The position numbers were made by a program, and so were the translations under genes. From positions 34,275 through 98,274 of the forward strand of contig NW_024533092.1 in NCBI RefSeq assembly GCF_016097555.1: a stretch of DNA of 64,000 bases, read 5' to 3'. Under the pieces are notes generated by a model. It was not told the DNA's origin, did not search any database, and saw only the letters and a list, made by a program, of their open reading frames with translations. Position 1 is the stretch's first letter; each line of letters starts with the position of its first letter. Source of the stretch: Gigantopelta aegis. Lineage: Eukaryota; Mollusca; Gastropoda; Neomphalida; Peltospiridae. This document shows, in pieces, positions 1 through 11,142 of the stretch.

Positions 1-1
1 C

Positions 2-193
2 TTATCATTTCCATTTCGTGGTGATATTCTTGTTCAAATTGTCAACTGGAGAGAGAACAAGAGTCATGCTGAACGACTTGTGGAATTTAATGAAAAGACT
101 GACAGAGAATATGGGGCTCGTGTAACAGGACTGGTTGGTTTTGGTCAGGGATACAGTATCGAGGATGTGGATTTCCAAACTTTTATCACATAA
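2..193 (+). CDS. MATH (TRAF-type) domain, C-terminal end of a gene cut by the window start
   Basis: The reading frame is open from base 2 to a TAA at 191-193 and encodes the last part of a MATH domain (FPFRGDILVQIVN, RLVEFNEK, YGARVTGL). It is nearly identical to the end of the second MATH domain of the complete gene ending at 11142, so this is the tail of an upstream tandem paralogue. MATH domains bind short peptides of receptors and adaptors; the partner here is unknown. The copy lacks a few residues relative to the 11142 copy around the loop before YGARVTG. The rest of the gene lies outside the window. Confidence 0.85.
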   Translation, partial: LSFPFRGDILVQIVNWRENKSHAERLVEFNEKTDREYGARVTGLVGFGQGYSIEDVDFQTFIT

Positions 194-805
194 GTTTTTA
201 AAGTTTGATGAATCACGTAATACTCAGTATGTTAGTGATGATGATACTCTACATGTTAGAATAATGAAAGTAACACTTACTACTTGAGTAAAAGACAATT
301 TACATAATGATCAACATATAATGTCTAATACAATAACCAACTTTTTCCGTTTATATATTATATTGTTTAGTTATTTAGCTTGAATTTTCTTTTGTTTATT
401 AGTGTTACAATTATAATTGTTTTATTAAGACAGACATGTTCCTTTAATCAAGTGCAATATAAGATATAACTCCACTTTATACACCATGTCATCAGATCAC
501 AAGACTGGGAGTCATTAGTGCCTATATCAAAATCATATTGATATTCATAGTTCATACAAAGCAGTCATTCTACTGCATTACATTTTATTGTGTATATTGC
601 ATTGAAACACTAGTGTTGTTAACCTTCTATACATATACTAACTAGTAATATAACTAGTGATTATTATCTGTAATGTGTATGGTCTATTAAGACAAAACCA
701 TTGATATATAGTTAGCAGTTCTTGATGTTGTATTTCAACATGAGAATTACTACAGAGACAACAATGATAGGAGAGAGAGAGAGAGAGACAATTATATAAC
801 AAGTG
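194..805. other. 3' flank of the MATH gene; no gene seen
   Basis: AT-rich sequence that repeats, with small differences, after the MATH remnant at 806-913 (about 914-1640) and after the complete gene (11143-11770). It is therefore the conserved 3' flank of the tandem MATH copies. It contains a short GA microsatellite at about 770-789. No convincing reading frame was seen. Confidence 0.6.
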
Positions 806-913
806 ATAATAAAAGACTGACAGAGAGTATGGGGCTCGTGTAACAGGGACTAGTTGGGTTTTTGTCAGGGGTACAGTATCGAGGATGTGGATTTCGAACT
901 TTTTATCACATAA
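806..913 (+). pseudogene. MATH-domain 3' remnant
   Basis: About 108 bases match the last codons of the MATH genes ending at 193 and 11142: the AAAGACTGACAGAG motif, then GGGGCTCGTGTAACAGG, then the TAA at 911-913. Base insertions relative to the other copies break the frame. Nothing of the upstream MATH domain is present and the piece is preceded directly by the GA tract of the flank. It reads as a leftover of unequal crossing-over between tandem MATH genes, not an expressed gene. Confidence 0.75.
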
Positions 914-2394
914 GTTTTTAAAGTTTGATAAATCACAAAAATACACAGTATGTTAGTGATGATGATACTCTACATGTTAGAATAATGAAAATAACACTTA
1001 CTATTTGAGTAAAAGAGAATTTCACATAACAGTCAGCATAAAATAATGTCTATTACAATAACTAACTTTTTTCCTATTATATATTATATTGTTTTGTTAT
1101 AGTTTTTCTTATGCTTATTAGTATTATAACAATTTTATTGAGACAGACATGTGACAGCCCATACTGCCCTGATTGAAGCTACTTGTGATACAATAGCAAT
1201 TGATGACCATTCTAGATGAATGACCTGTAGCCAGTCTCTGCCCATGAGGCAGGGGGTTCCATCAATCAAGTATGACTTGAGCTATAACTCTACTTCCTAT
1301 ATCACATCATCAGATCACAAGACTAAGATCAATCAGTGCCTTTATCAAGATTATATTGATATTCATAGTTCATACAAAGCAGTCATTCTACTGTAATACA
1401 TTTTATTGTGAATATTGCTTTAAAACACTATAGTCTTCTATACATATAATAACTAGTAATATAACTAGTGATTATTATCTGTAATGTGTATGGTCTATTA
1501 AGACAAAACCATTGATATATAGTTAACAGTTCTTGATGTTGTATTTCAACATGAGGATTACTACAGAGACAACAAGAGAGAGAGAGACAATTATATAACA
1601 ACTGATCATGTGACATACTTTGAGTACTAGATTAGTAGAGCGCCAACAAGGTACATAATATTATAGCAGTAAATGATAATAACATTATCCTCACATAATA
1701 GCACACAACTAATGTTCAATGAGATTATCAATAGTCATTGATCTCAGGTAATTATTTTATGTGATATTTATGATTTATTGTGTGTACTATATTATATATA
1801 ATGTTCATTGTGTGGTTTACACATTATCTCTTTGGATTTAAGAAAGGAAATAAAATAAGGAGTAAAAATGAAGTTTAGGGTGATCATGTTTCGCCATTTC
1901 TCCTTCCCAAAGGACAGAATTACTATAAAGAGATTACCAGGCCTTGCAATAAAATTACAGAGTTGCTAAAAGTAATATGCAATACATTACTTTGAAATGT
2001 ATATTTAAAAACATATTCAAGAGCACTCATTCATTCATAATAGTTGAGATCTACTGAGTATCTTGTTTAGCTTTCTTCTCTTCCAATCGTTTCTGTTGTA
2101 TCAGATATTGATGATGTTTAAATGTCTGCCTGTAAGGATTAAGACCAATCATGACTTGTGAATATCATATTGTTGTTGTATCGCTGAAATACTCCTACAT
2201 GACTCAAAACCAGTTTTAAACAGTTCAAATATACCATACAACTTATGTTCTCTATGACAGACTGACTAGTTTTTTCCCAGTAAATAGATTTAAGATTTAT
2301 AAAAATTAAAGAAAAGATGTTGTGTTGCCCAAATTCCCAGTAAATTTATAAAAAAATATAAAAAATCAAAAAAAAAAACCCTTGTGTGTTGCCC

Positions 2395-2830
2395 AAACGA
2401 TTCCTACTCGCTCACCCACTCAGGCTTCCACTTAGGCTCCAGGATTCCCTGCTATTGCTAGCTGGGACCGCCACCTGGCTTGGTAACCCTCGTCTTCGCG
2501 AGGTAATCCTGGCTGGAGCATCGCCCTAACTTAAAACCAGCCGTACGGGATTCCAGCTCTTAGGGAATGTCGCATTCAGGAACCGGGAACTACAAATACA
2601 CCAGCCTCTTCTCGTTTAAAGGGAGACTACCAGCCCTATCCTAGTCGGCCTTTCGGATACTCCGTAGAGTATGCTGGTAACCATCTCAGAGGTCTGATGC
2701 ATTGCAGAACGCTGGCCCACAACACACTGGCACTTATGACTGTTTCAGTTTCTTTATATATGTACGTCAGATTTTGTCTTCATGTTCTTGTGGGGCGCGT
2801 TGGTGTAGCGCTATGAATCTCATTAACGAT
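2395..2830. other. GC-rich duplicated block, possible SINE or ncRNA (copy 1)
   Basis: This block is strikingly richer in G+C than its surroundings and has no sustained reading frame. It contains short hairpin-like pieces (CCTCGTCTTCGCGAGG, and GGATACTCCGTAGAGTATGC). Near its right end the stretch GGCGCGTTGGTGTAGCGC resembles a tRNA 5' half with an A box, which would fit a tRNA-derived SINE or a structured RNA. No B box was convincingly found. A second copy lies at 12540-12965 because the block sits inside the segmental duplication. Confidence 0.35.
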
Positions 2831-3693
2831 ACTTGTGACTATGGTCATAAACGTTAATAAACTAAAGAGGTTGTTTAAATAAATAACCATTTCAATAAAT
2901 TACAACACTACTACTAATTATAATTATAATTTTTTATTATTATTTAATTTTATAGACACCACAAAAAAGAAACAATCTCATTAATTGTAAGTTAAATTCT
3001 TTTAAAACTTTGAAATCCAACAAAATCATTATCTGAGAAATTTCTAAGTTTATCAATGAGATTACTTAATGTACTATAAACATAACTATAATTGTATAAA
3101 CCCTGAGGTATAATTGTTTATATATTGAATTATATATAACACATTTTTATGTTATAATAAGACAAAACAATAATACTGTTATTGATGTTGCATTTCAACA
3201 TGAGGAATACTACAGAGACAACAATGATAGGAGAGAGAGAGAGACAATTATATAACAAGTGATCATGTGACATACTTGATTACTTCATTAATATTAACAT
3301 TAGAGCACTAACAAGGTACATAAGCAGTAAATGACAATAACATTATCCTCAGGTACACAACTAATGTTCAATGACATCATCAATATTGTCAATGATCACA
3401 GGTAATTATTAATGTGATATTTATGATTTCTTGTGTGTACTATATACAATGTTCATTGTTTGGTTTATCCTTTGACTTGAGAGAAGAAATAAAATGAAAA
3501 TAAGCAGTAAAAATGAAGTTTAGGGTAATCATGTCTCTGCCATTTCTCCTTCCAAAGGACAGAATTACTATGAGAGAATACCAGGCCTTGCAATAAAACT
3601 AGATTTGCTAAAAGTACTATGCAATACATTACTCTGAAATGTATATTTAAAACATATTCAAGAGCATTCATTCATAACAGTTGAGGTCTACTA

Positions 3694-4256
3694 TTAAAAT
3701 TGAGTGTCCTGTTTAGCTTTCTTCTCTTTCAATCGTTTCTGTTGTATCAGATATTGATGACGTTTAAATGTCTGCCAGTAAGGATTAAGACGAATCATGA
3801 CTTGTGAATTCTTTAGAGGGTTCTTCTTAATAGGAGCACGTCGAGATCGTCTGGGACTAGAGAGAAGAGAGTGAGTAAGCAAGTACAGTTATAAGAAATA
3901 TTTACCCTTTACGTCTGAGCTGTTTCTGGACTTCTTCAGAGTTAATAATACGAGCTAAATCACTGTTTGTCATTGTGTGACGAGGTAACCTGTATAGGAG
4001 GAACAAAAAAGACAAAATATTATTAATTATTAATATATAAAACAAAAAATTATGAACTAAACAATGGGTCCAGCATAACAATACTTACTTGTAATTTTTC
4101 TTGCATTTTGATAGCTTGTTAAATGTTCCATAAATTCGATCTAATTTCTCAAAGGCACTCTTTGTCCAAATACAAAATCGTCCCATGTGACCTCCAGGAG
4201 CAAGTCGTAACAAATTCACTTTATTCACATTTAGCAGCTCCACTCCAAGAAGATTA
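3694..4256 (-). pseudogene. RPL4 3'-terminal fragment (duplicated exons)
   Basis: The minus strand holds the last three coding pieces of 60S ribosomal protein L4: part of the exon ending [13 protein letters not shown] (4089-4256), an 84-nt exon (3906-3989, [19 protein letters not shown]) and the terminal exon (3694-3856, [19 protein letters not shown], ending DTQF and TAA). All splice sites look intact and these exons are in frame. The 5' two thirds of the gene are missing because the duplication breakpoint falls inside the exon at 4256. The terminal exon here is intact where the matching exon of the otherwise full gene at 13862 is frameshifted. Confidence 0.85.
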
Positions 4257-4723
4257 TTAGAAACATTGAATTACTGTCATTATTGATACATCATATGTGA
4301 TATAGGTTAAAACACAGAAGTATACCTATGAAAAGCCTATGTCGCTAGTGTTGCTAGGTACTGTTTTGGTCAATAATGATGTTGTATGGAGTGACTCTCC
4401 TCTGTTGTATCCATGTATAGACTGTTGTAGTCCATGTATCATCTTGTTGAACTCCACATAACTACTGAGCTATATAGATCACTTTATATATATATATATA
4501 TATACTGTGTAGTAGGAGAATGACTGACCTTAGAACAACGTAGGAAACTGACTTCACTCTCAATGTGTCTTTACTGCAAACGAGCTCTATCCTAATTATT
4601 TTGGCTTACTGAGCATGCGCAAATTGATAGCTTTCAGGACCTCGCCCCTTATACACCCTTTCATTTCAGTTGACACATTCCTGGCCTCACATTCTACGTC
4701 ATAGAGACTCCAAACGCTCCTAA
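4257..4723. promoter_or_regulatory. Upstream region of the Death/MATH gene, with a GC-palindromic promoter motif
   Basis: This region lies between the RPL4 fragment and the first ATG of the Death/MATH gene. It holds a (TA)n run at about 4484-4502, the motif ACTGAGCATGCGC at 4608-4620 and a GC box-like CCTCGCCCC at about 4640. The same 13-mer, on the opposite strand, sits in the RPL4/COMMD6 divergent promoter at 15424-15436. It resembles an NRF1-type GCGCATGC core. Promoter function is inferred from position. Confidence 0.5.
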
Positions 4724-7700
4724 ATGGCTTTCAACACTGAAACTGAGGCTATCACAAGCTACAGACGAACTGTTAATGATGTTTTCGTCTCACAGTATCA
4801 TAGAATCCGCTCTGTACTGAAGGGAAGCATGGAGGATTTTGCTAGCAGAGCACATTCAAAGCGGCTTACATCCTCACCAAATATGAAATTTGCTAGTATA
4901 TTTAAACAGTTCAGAACTGGTTTTGAGTGGTGCAGGAGTATTTCAGAGATACAACAACGATATGAACGTTTTATTGATATTCTTCTAGACATTGGTGGAC
5001 CAGTGGGAGATGCTGGGAAAGAAATTGAAGAAAAGCTATCAAGTTTAACTGGTAAATGTTTGTGATACAATAATGTACGTAATATTATAACTAATGTTAG
5101 TTCCTTGTCATTCTCTACAAGAAGGAGCGTCTTCCTTTGAACCACCCTAATCAAGAGAATACTTCTGATGATCAATGGCAACCTTATGACAGTATGTAAC
5201 TTATTATGATTTATATAATATATGTGTGTTTTGTAGCATTACTAAATGATAATAAATGTTCCTTTCCTATAATAAGTGACCAGTACACATTAGCTGGCTT
5301 ACCAAATGTTAAAGCTTATGATATCAATGAATATATAATATTATAAGAGTACAGTTGACCAGAACAGAGTGTTCCCATTTCTATATATTATACAACTATG
5401 ACATGACATGACATTCACAAATATGCATGTGTGTGAGATAAATATGGTATTATTGACATGTATAACTGTAATATATGATATTTGTGAACTGTTGTACGCA
5501 TGGCAGAATGTAATAGTATATGCTAATGTATCATAGCAAGAGAATAATGTATTAATAATAAACATCACTGACTGTATATATTCTATATTTAAATGAGTAA
5601 GCTTAGAAGTTAAAATATTATCTGTTAATAACTAGTTATGAAGAAAATAACTTTATGAATATTTGACATTAACCAAACAGATCATGTTGACAAAATAGAG
5701 TCTTTTGTAAAATGTGAATTATTGATCTTTGTTATTTTGATTTTGTCTTAACTTTTGAATAATAAAAGTTAACTGAAAGATTTTATTAACATGAGAATAT
5801 TGATAAGTCATACAATATGGTATAGTTTAAACACAGAAGTATACTAATATATATGACTTGTCATGTAGTGTACTATATTAGTAAACATTTCTCTAAAGTA
5901 ATCTGTTACTAGTGTTAATAAAATCATTCATATGACTCAGTTTGGGGTAATACTGAGAACTTAGTATTCATGAGATGTTACATTCCTGTGTATGGAGATA
6001 AAGTATATTTATATGCTTTGTTTTGTACAGCAATGTTGTTTTAATAGCTATACTTATATTCATTAAAATAAACAAACATCAATGACACTATCCAATTGTT
6101 AAAGTCAATATGATTTTTGCCATTTTTGGGTTGTTATTATTGACAAGTTATTGAAATTATTGTAGTGAGAAATTGCTGTATAATACTGATTCCCACAAAA
6201 ACAATACATAATGACATGATATTTGGTTATATATGAGGTCAGGAGCATGTTAAAAATGGGAGAACAAGAACTTGAGATCTCTACTATAGGTGAAGCTTGC
6301 CATTGACTATGTTAATGTGTTCATATACTCTAGACTACAGATTGTGAAATACAAGTCACAAACAATAGAATACATAATAATTTATGAACACATTGTTAAC
6401 ATAGTCAATGCCAGCAAGATTTAACTCTATTAAGTGATTGTAGATATGTAATAAACAGAATGTAGTCAATCCCTTCTCTATATAATGTATCAATATACCA
6501 GTACATTAGCTATATACCTTGTAATGAGTTAGAAAATGGACCAATGATTGTGATCACACATGTATGAGGGCAGAGTCACTGTGTATGCATATAATTATAG
6601 ATTGTATAGACAAGGTTATGTAATTTATACAATCTATAATACAACTCTTCAAGCCCCACCTGACATAAACAGCTTTTTGCAATGACTGTTGGAGGAGATG
6701 TAGCATGTTTTGATGGTATTTTAAATAAAAGACCAACTTTGGCTGAATTATGGGAAAATGTCAGAGTTGATGCTAATAAGTGGTACAAGTTTGGTGCACC
6801 TCTTGACCTAGGCACTAATAAGTTAGATAATATCAAGCAACAATACAATGAGAGTGATATTTAATTTTAAAGATATTCCAATTGTGGTTTTTGCATGGAC
6901 TTGTGTTTATCCCTAACTTGTTTCTTTTCTTTTTGTCATTGTCATGCTTACATCTTTCATTTTTTTAAAAATGTTTTATTACTTGTTTTATTATATTATC
7001 ATTCCATATAGCTCACTCAAAGGAGAAAATAGAACAAGAAAGTGAAAAAAAGAAAAGAGTAGTTCAAACCCCTTTAAACTACGAATGTGATGACGACAAA
7101 CTTCAACAATCACAATTAGTCGAGCTAACTGGATGTATAAACGTGATCTGAAATTGGCTATTGAGTCAATCATTCACAACAAATGCATTGATTTAAACAA
7201 GCTTTTCGATGAGCATAAAGTTTCGGTTATGAACACAAGTGAGAGGTTTCTCAAAAATGAACAAGTTGATCTCGAAACTCAATTGACAAATGTACATGAC
7301 CAACATCATCTAAACATTCACATTAAGTTACGTATGCAGAAAAATTGTACTCCAAATCTTGTACAACGTAAACTTATAGAACATTTAGCTTTTTTTAGAG
7401 CTTTGTACAACAATATTGATCCAGGCTCAGATAGTGTCAAAATTGAATTGGAAGCTAATTATCTCATAGCTTTTGTTCAAGGCAAGCCACAGTTTCTGCA
7501 CCTTGTCGGTATTTTTCATCTAGTAATTAATGATGTAACCATTTTGAAAGAAAAAGAGAACATTAACTTTAGCTTTGATTCTGCCTTACTTGAAGCAGCT
7601 AAAGTTGGTCATATTGAAGCAACTCAAGTTTTACTTGAGTTTGGAGCTAACATTGATGTTGCTCTTAATGAAGCAAAAAAAGCTGAGAACAGCAGTGCAG

Positions 7701-10700
7701 TTGAATTTCTTTCTAAATGGGGAAATCCACCAACTCCAAACACCTGTATTGGTAAGGTTTTACATAGCCATTGTGATTATAATTTATAATTTATACATAA
7801 TACATTTAGATATCAGTCAATTAGATGAGATACTGCAAATACTGAAAAAAAGTAATTTCTCTCCACAAAGCTGGTTTTCTCTTGGACTTAATCTCGGTCT
7901 TTCGAAACCAAGATTAAATTATATTGAAGCAGAGCACAATAAAAATGCATCTCAATGTCTACAAGAGTGCTTATCTCAATGGTTGAGTAAAGCTGACAAA
8001 GTGATTGAGAAAGGAGAACCAACATGGGACTCATTAGCTAGTGCTCTGAGGAATATTGGAGAAGTTGCTGCTGCTGAAAGCATTGAAATAAGTAAGAAGT
8101 TTATAATTTATAATATATTTTAACTTTTCTTTGTATTAAACAGAAATAGAACTTTCCCATCAAGCCTGTCAAATATTATTAAAACATTATGAAAAGCTTA
8201 GACAGCTTGTTCTTCCTGTGGAGATATTATATACAGAGGAAGTCATATCTAAGGAGATATTTCATGAAATAAATAGATCAGGAGGTGTACTAGTCAATGA
8301 TCAATTTAATGCACTATGTTCTATAGTGTCTGAGGACACTGAACAATTAAAACTATTTGCTAGTGTCTTACTTCAATCAAAAGAAACAACACCTGTAGCT
8401 GAGTTTATGCTCCATGAATTAAGTAAGTAATAAGTGAACTTCATAGATCAAAATATGTTATATTTTATAGAATTATTTACTATACTACATCAATCTCAAA
8501 TATCAGATATGTCTTCTATAAATGACCAAAAGACAGGAAAAGGTTTGTATTTACAACCTTTTAAAATTTTATTATGTTTAATAATACAGAAACTACTTTT
8601 GATCAAATGCGAAAATCTTTTGGTATTCTTTTTAACACTATTGCTTGTCTCATTGAAGATAAAGTCCCTTCACTTAAGACCTCAAAACTTATCTTCACAT
8701 GTATTATAATGAACTGAGGCTTCAATTGGAATATGCTGAATCCTTTGAAGGAATCATGCTTATCATTAAAGACAAATGCACCATTATTGATATCGACTGC
8801 CTACAAACTGTTGTAAATCACTTTAATATTGAAGAAGCCAAAGATCATATAACAGATTATCAACAAGCAATTGAAGAATTCTGTGAAGAGACTAAACTTA
8901 ATGTTTGTTATAATGAGTGTTTCAATTCAACTAATTCTTCTCTTCTCAAATGTGAGACAATTGAGTTTGTTCTAGAGTGGAATGGAGATGAACACTCACT
9001 TAATGACATCAAAGTTTTGTTACAAAGGCCTTTCAAGAGATGGCTAATAGAATTCAAGTTCGATACATCAAAGAAGGCATTATTGTAACCTGCTATGCTC
9101 CACAACATATAATGAATATTCTACTGATGGAAACAGCGAAGATTCTTGACCAATTGAGGGGGAATGGATTAATGAAATTAACTATTGGCCATCATATTGT
9201 TTATGATGTCTATGCTAGAGATAAGGTAAGAAATGAGTAGTACTAGATAATATGTGTGTATGTTGATATATAGGAGGTGAGAGAGCTTGAGAAGGAAAAT
9301 GCTCTACTCAAAGAAAAGTTGAACTCCAGTAAACAAGAAGAGGGAAAAGATGTAAATAATGTTTAAAGGTAAGTTGAATGTATCTTTGAATATAAGTAAT
9401 AATATCACATTTAAAATAATAGTTACTAGTGATGAAGAATTAGAACCTGTTAAATATAAGAGAAAGGAAGAGGAAAAGAATACACTAAAAGAAGTGGAAG
9501 GTAAAATAAAGGAGTACAGAAATAATATATATAATTTATATGATGATTAGTATAATTCCATATGTATAATGTAATATTTCCTCTCTTCTATGTACTATAG
9601 TATCTAGTAGTATGGACAGACATGATCTGGTTGAGTCTTTGTCAGGTAAATACAGTGTGAATTATAATACAATCATATATTAACTGTGTACAGAGAAGCT
9701 AAAACTATTGGAGAGAATGAATAAGGCAAAGACCTTAGAGATTGAGAAGTTATCCAGACAGAATAAAGAAGGTAATCTATAATACTGTTAGTGGTACATA
9801 CCATATATGGTTATGTTCTATAGCTACTGATAAAGTATTAGTAGAGAAACAAGAAGAGATTGTGATACTTCAAGAAAAGATAACAAGACTAAATTTACAA
9901 CTAATAGAGAAAAAAGGTGAGCTATAATATTTTTATATTACACTATGTACAAAACATGTATTTATTTGTAACTACTGAACATACCATATATATGGTATGT
10001 TCAGTAGTTCTAAAACAAACACGATAAGATAAATAAGTTAATGAATAAATCACTATTGATATAAATAGAGGACAAACTTAAGATGAAGCAATTAAAAATC
10101 AGACAAATGAAACAAAAAATTGAGTATTTGCTTTAACTGGTAGCTCTAATAATACATTTCTTTGTTACAGGTTCACGAGTACCATTACTGTATGATGGTT
10201 GGAAAGCAGAGTTACAGAGTCCACCAGTTCAAACTGTTATGTCTAATTTTAACTATTACAAGAATAGTGATGAAGAGTGGTATAGTCCTAGTTTTTCTCT
10301 CTCATAGTAATGGCTATCAAATGTGTGTTCGTATAGCAGCTAATGGTGAAGATGAGGGACAAGGAACACATCTGAGTCTCTATATCCATCTAATGGCAGG
10401 TAAAAATGATGACAAGTTGTCATGGCCATTTCGAGGAGAAGTAAACATTCAACTCATTAATCATAGGGATGATCATGATCACTATGAACAGAATATAGTG
10501 TTTGATGATTCCTCTAATGTACAAGCTTGTAGTCGAGTTATTAATGGTATTCCAGTCAAAGCTGGTCTAGCAAATAGAGTAGGTGAAGGTAAAGCTCTCT
10601 TTATTGGTCAAGACAAACTTCAGACCAGTACATCTGACTTTGTATGTGACAGTATTAAAATATGTATTAAACAAGTAATCGTTCATTCATCACCACCTAC

Positions 10701-11142
10701 AGTACCTTCAACATTGACTGATCCCTTGCCTATTATTCATGACTTTGTAATTGAGAACTTTTCAAAGCGTAAACAATCTAATGAAGAATGCATCAGTGAA
10801 TCATTTTATTCTGATGAGAATGGTTATGAAATGTCTCTTTTAGTTTATCCCAATGGCAGAGATAAATGGAAAAACAAATATGTCTCCATGTTTGTTCATC
10901 TCATGAAAGGTGAAAATGACAACAAACTAACCTTTCCATTTCGTGGTGATATTCTTGTTCAAATTGTAAACCTGAGGGAGAACAAGAGTCATATTGAACG
11001 ACTTGTGGAATTTAATGAAAAGACTGACCCAAGAGAAGTATATGGGGCTCGTGTAACAGGACTGGCTGCATTGTTGTCAGGGAGACAGTATCGAGGATAT
11101 GGATTTCCAAGTTTTTTTATCTCACAAGTTTTTGGAGTTTGA
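4724..11142 (+). CDS. Multi-exon Death / ankyrin / CARD-like / coiled-coil / double-MATH signalling protein
   Basis: Not a family I can name; probably a cytoplasmic adaptor or sensor. Exons by splice signals: 4724-5051 (MAFNTETEA start, helical N-terminus); 5122-5191; 6673 to about 6855 (Death-like, WENVRVDANKWYKFG); 7012-7751 (unknown, ending in an ankyrin-like LLEAAKVGHIEATQVLLEFG); 7810-8091 (clear Death domain, SWFSLGLNLGLSKPRLNYIE); 8144-8422 and 8471-8542 (CARD-like helices); 8590 to about 9225 (conserved module with SLLKCETIEFVLEW and GLMKLTIGHHIVYD); five or so small coiled-coil exons, 9274-10130; and 10171-11142 (two MATH domains with PFRGEVNIQL and PFRGDILVQIV). No RING or TRAF zinc finger is visible. 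Frame breaks near 5150, 7130, 8700, 9045 and 10300 are probably base errors. The 1.5-kb intron after 5191 leaves open that the first two exons are a separate gene. Confidence 0.75.
5192..6672. other. Long intron or intergenic gap; no gene seen
   Basis: AT-rich sequence without a supported reading frame. The only structure noticed is an imperfect inverted repeat at about 6299-6412, described separately. It separates the N-terminal exons from the first Death-like exon of the surrounding gene model. Confidence 0.5.
6299..6412. repeat. Inverted repeat, about 30-nt arms
   Basis: The arm CATTGACTATGTTAATGTG and onward (6301-6329) is the reverse complement of the arm at about 6384-6411, apart from a 3-base gap. 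The spacer is about 55 bases. The structure could be a small MITE or a transcript hairpin within the long intron. No flanking target duplication was evident. Confidence 0.6.
9970..10009. repeat. Perfect 40-bp palindrome in an intron
   Basis: The first 20 bases, AACTACTGAACATACCATAT, are the exact reverse complement of the next 20, with no spacer. The element lies in an intron between coiled-coil exons of the Death/MATH gene. It can extrude as a cruciform or fold in RNA as a 20-bp hairpin. Confidence 0.97.

Larger units (their letters stand above)
812..4256. repeat. Segmental duplication, copy 1 (MATH 3' end through RPL4 3' exons)
   Basis: This stretch matches about 11020-14450 nearly base for base, with small indels. 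Shared landmarks in the same order are the MATH stop region, the GA microsatellite, the GC-rich block (2395-2830 here, 12540-12965 there) and the last three exons of RPL4. The similarity ends abruptly inside an RPL4 exon at about 4256. The two copies bracket the Death/MATH gene at 4724-11142, giving a tandem unit of roughly 10.2 kb. Confidence 0.85.

Noticed and set aside
4798-5181. Minus-strand frame of 127 codons opposite the first exon of the Death/MATH gene
   Set aside because: It is the antisense shadow of the MAFNTETEA exon and has no motif.
10162-11142. A plain TRAF gene
   Set aside because: MATH domains are present, but no RING or TRAF-type zinc finger was found upstream; the preceding exons encode Death-fold domains and a coiled coil instead.
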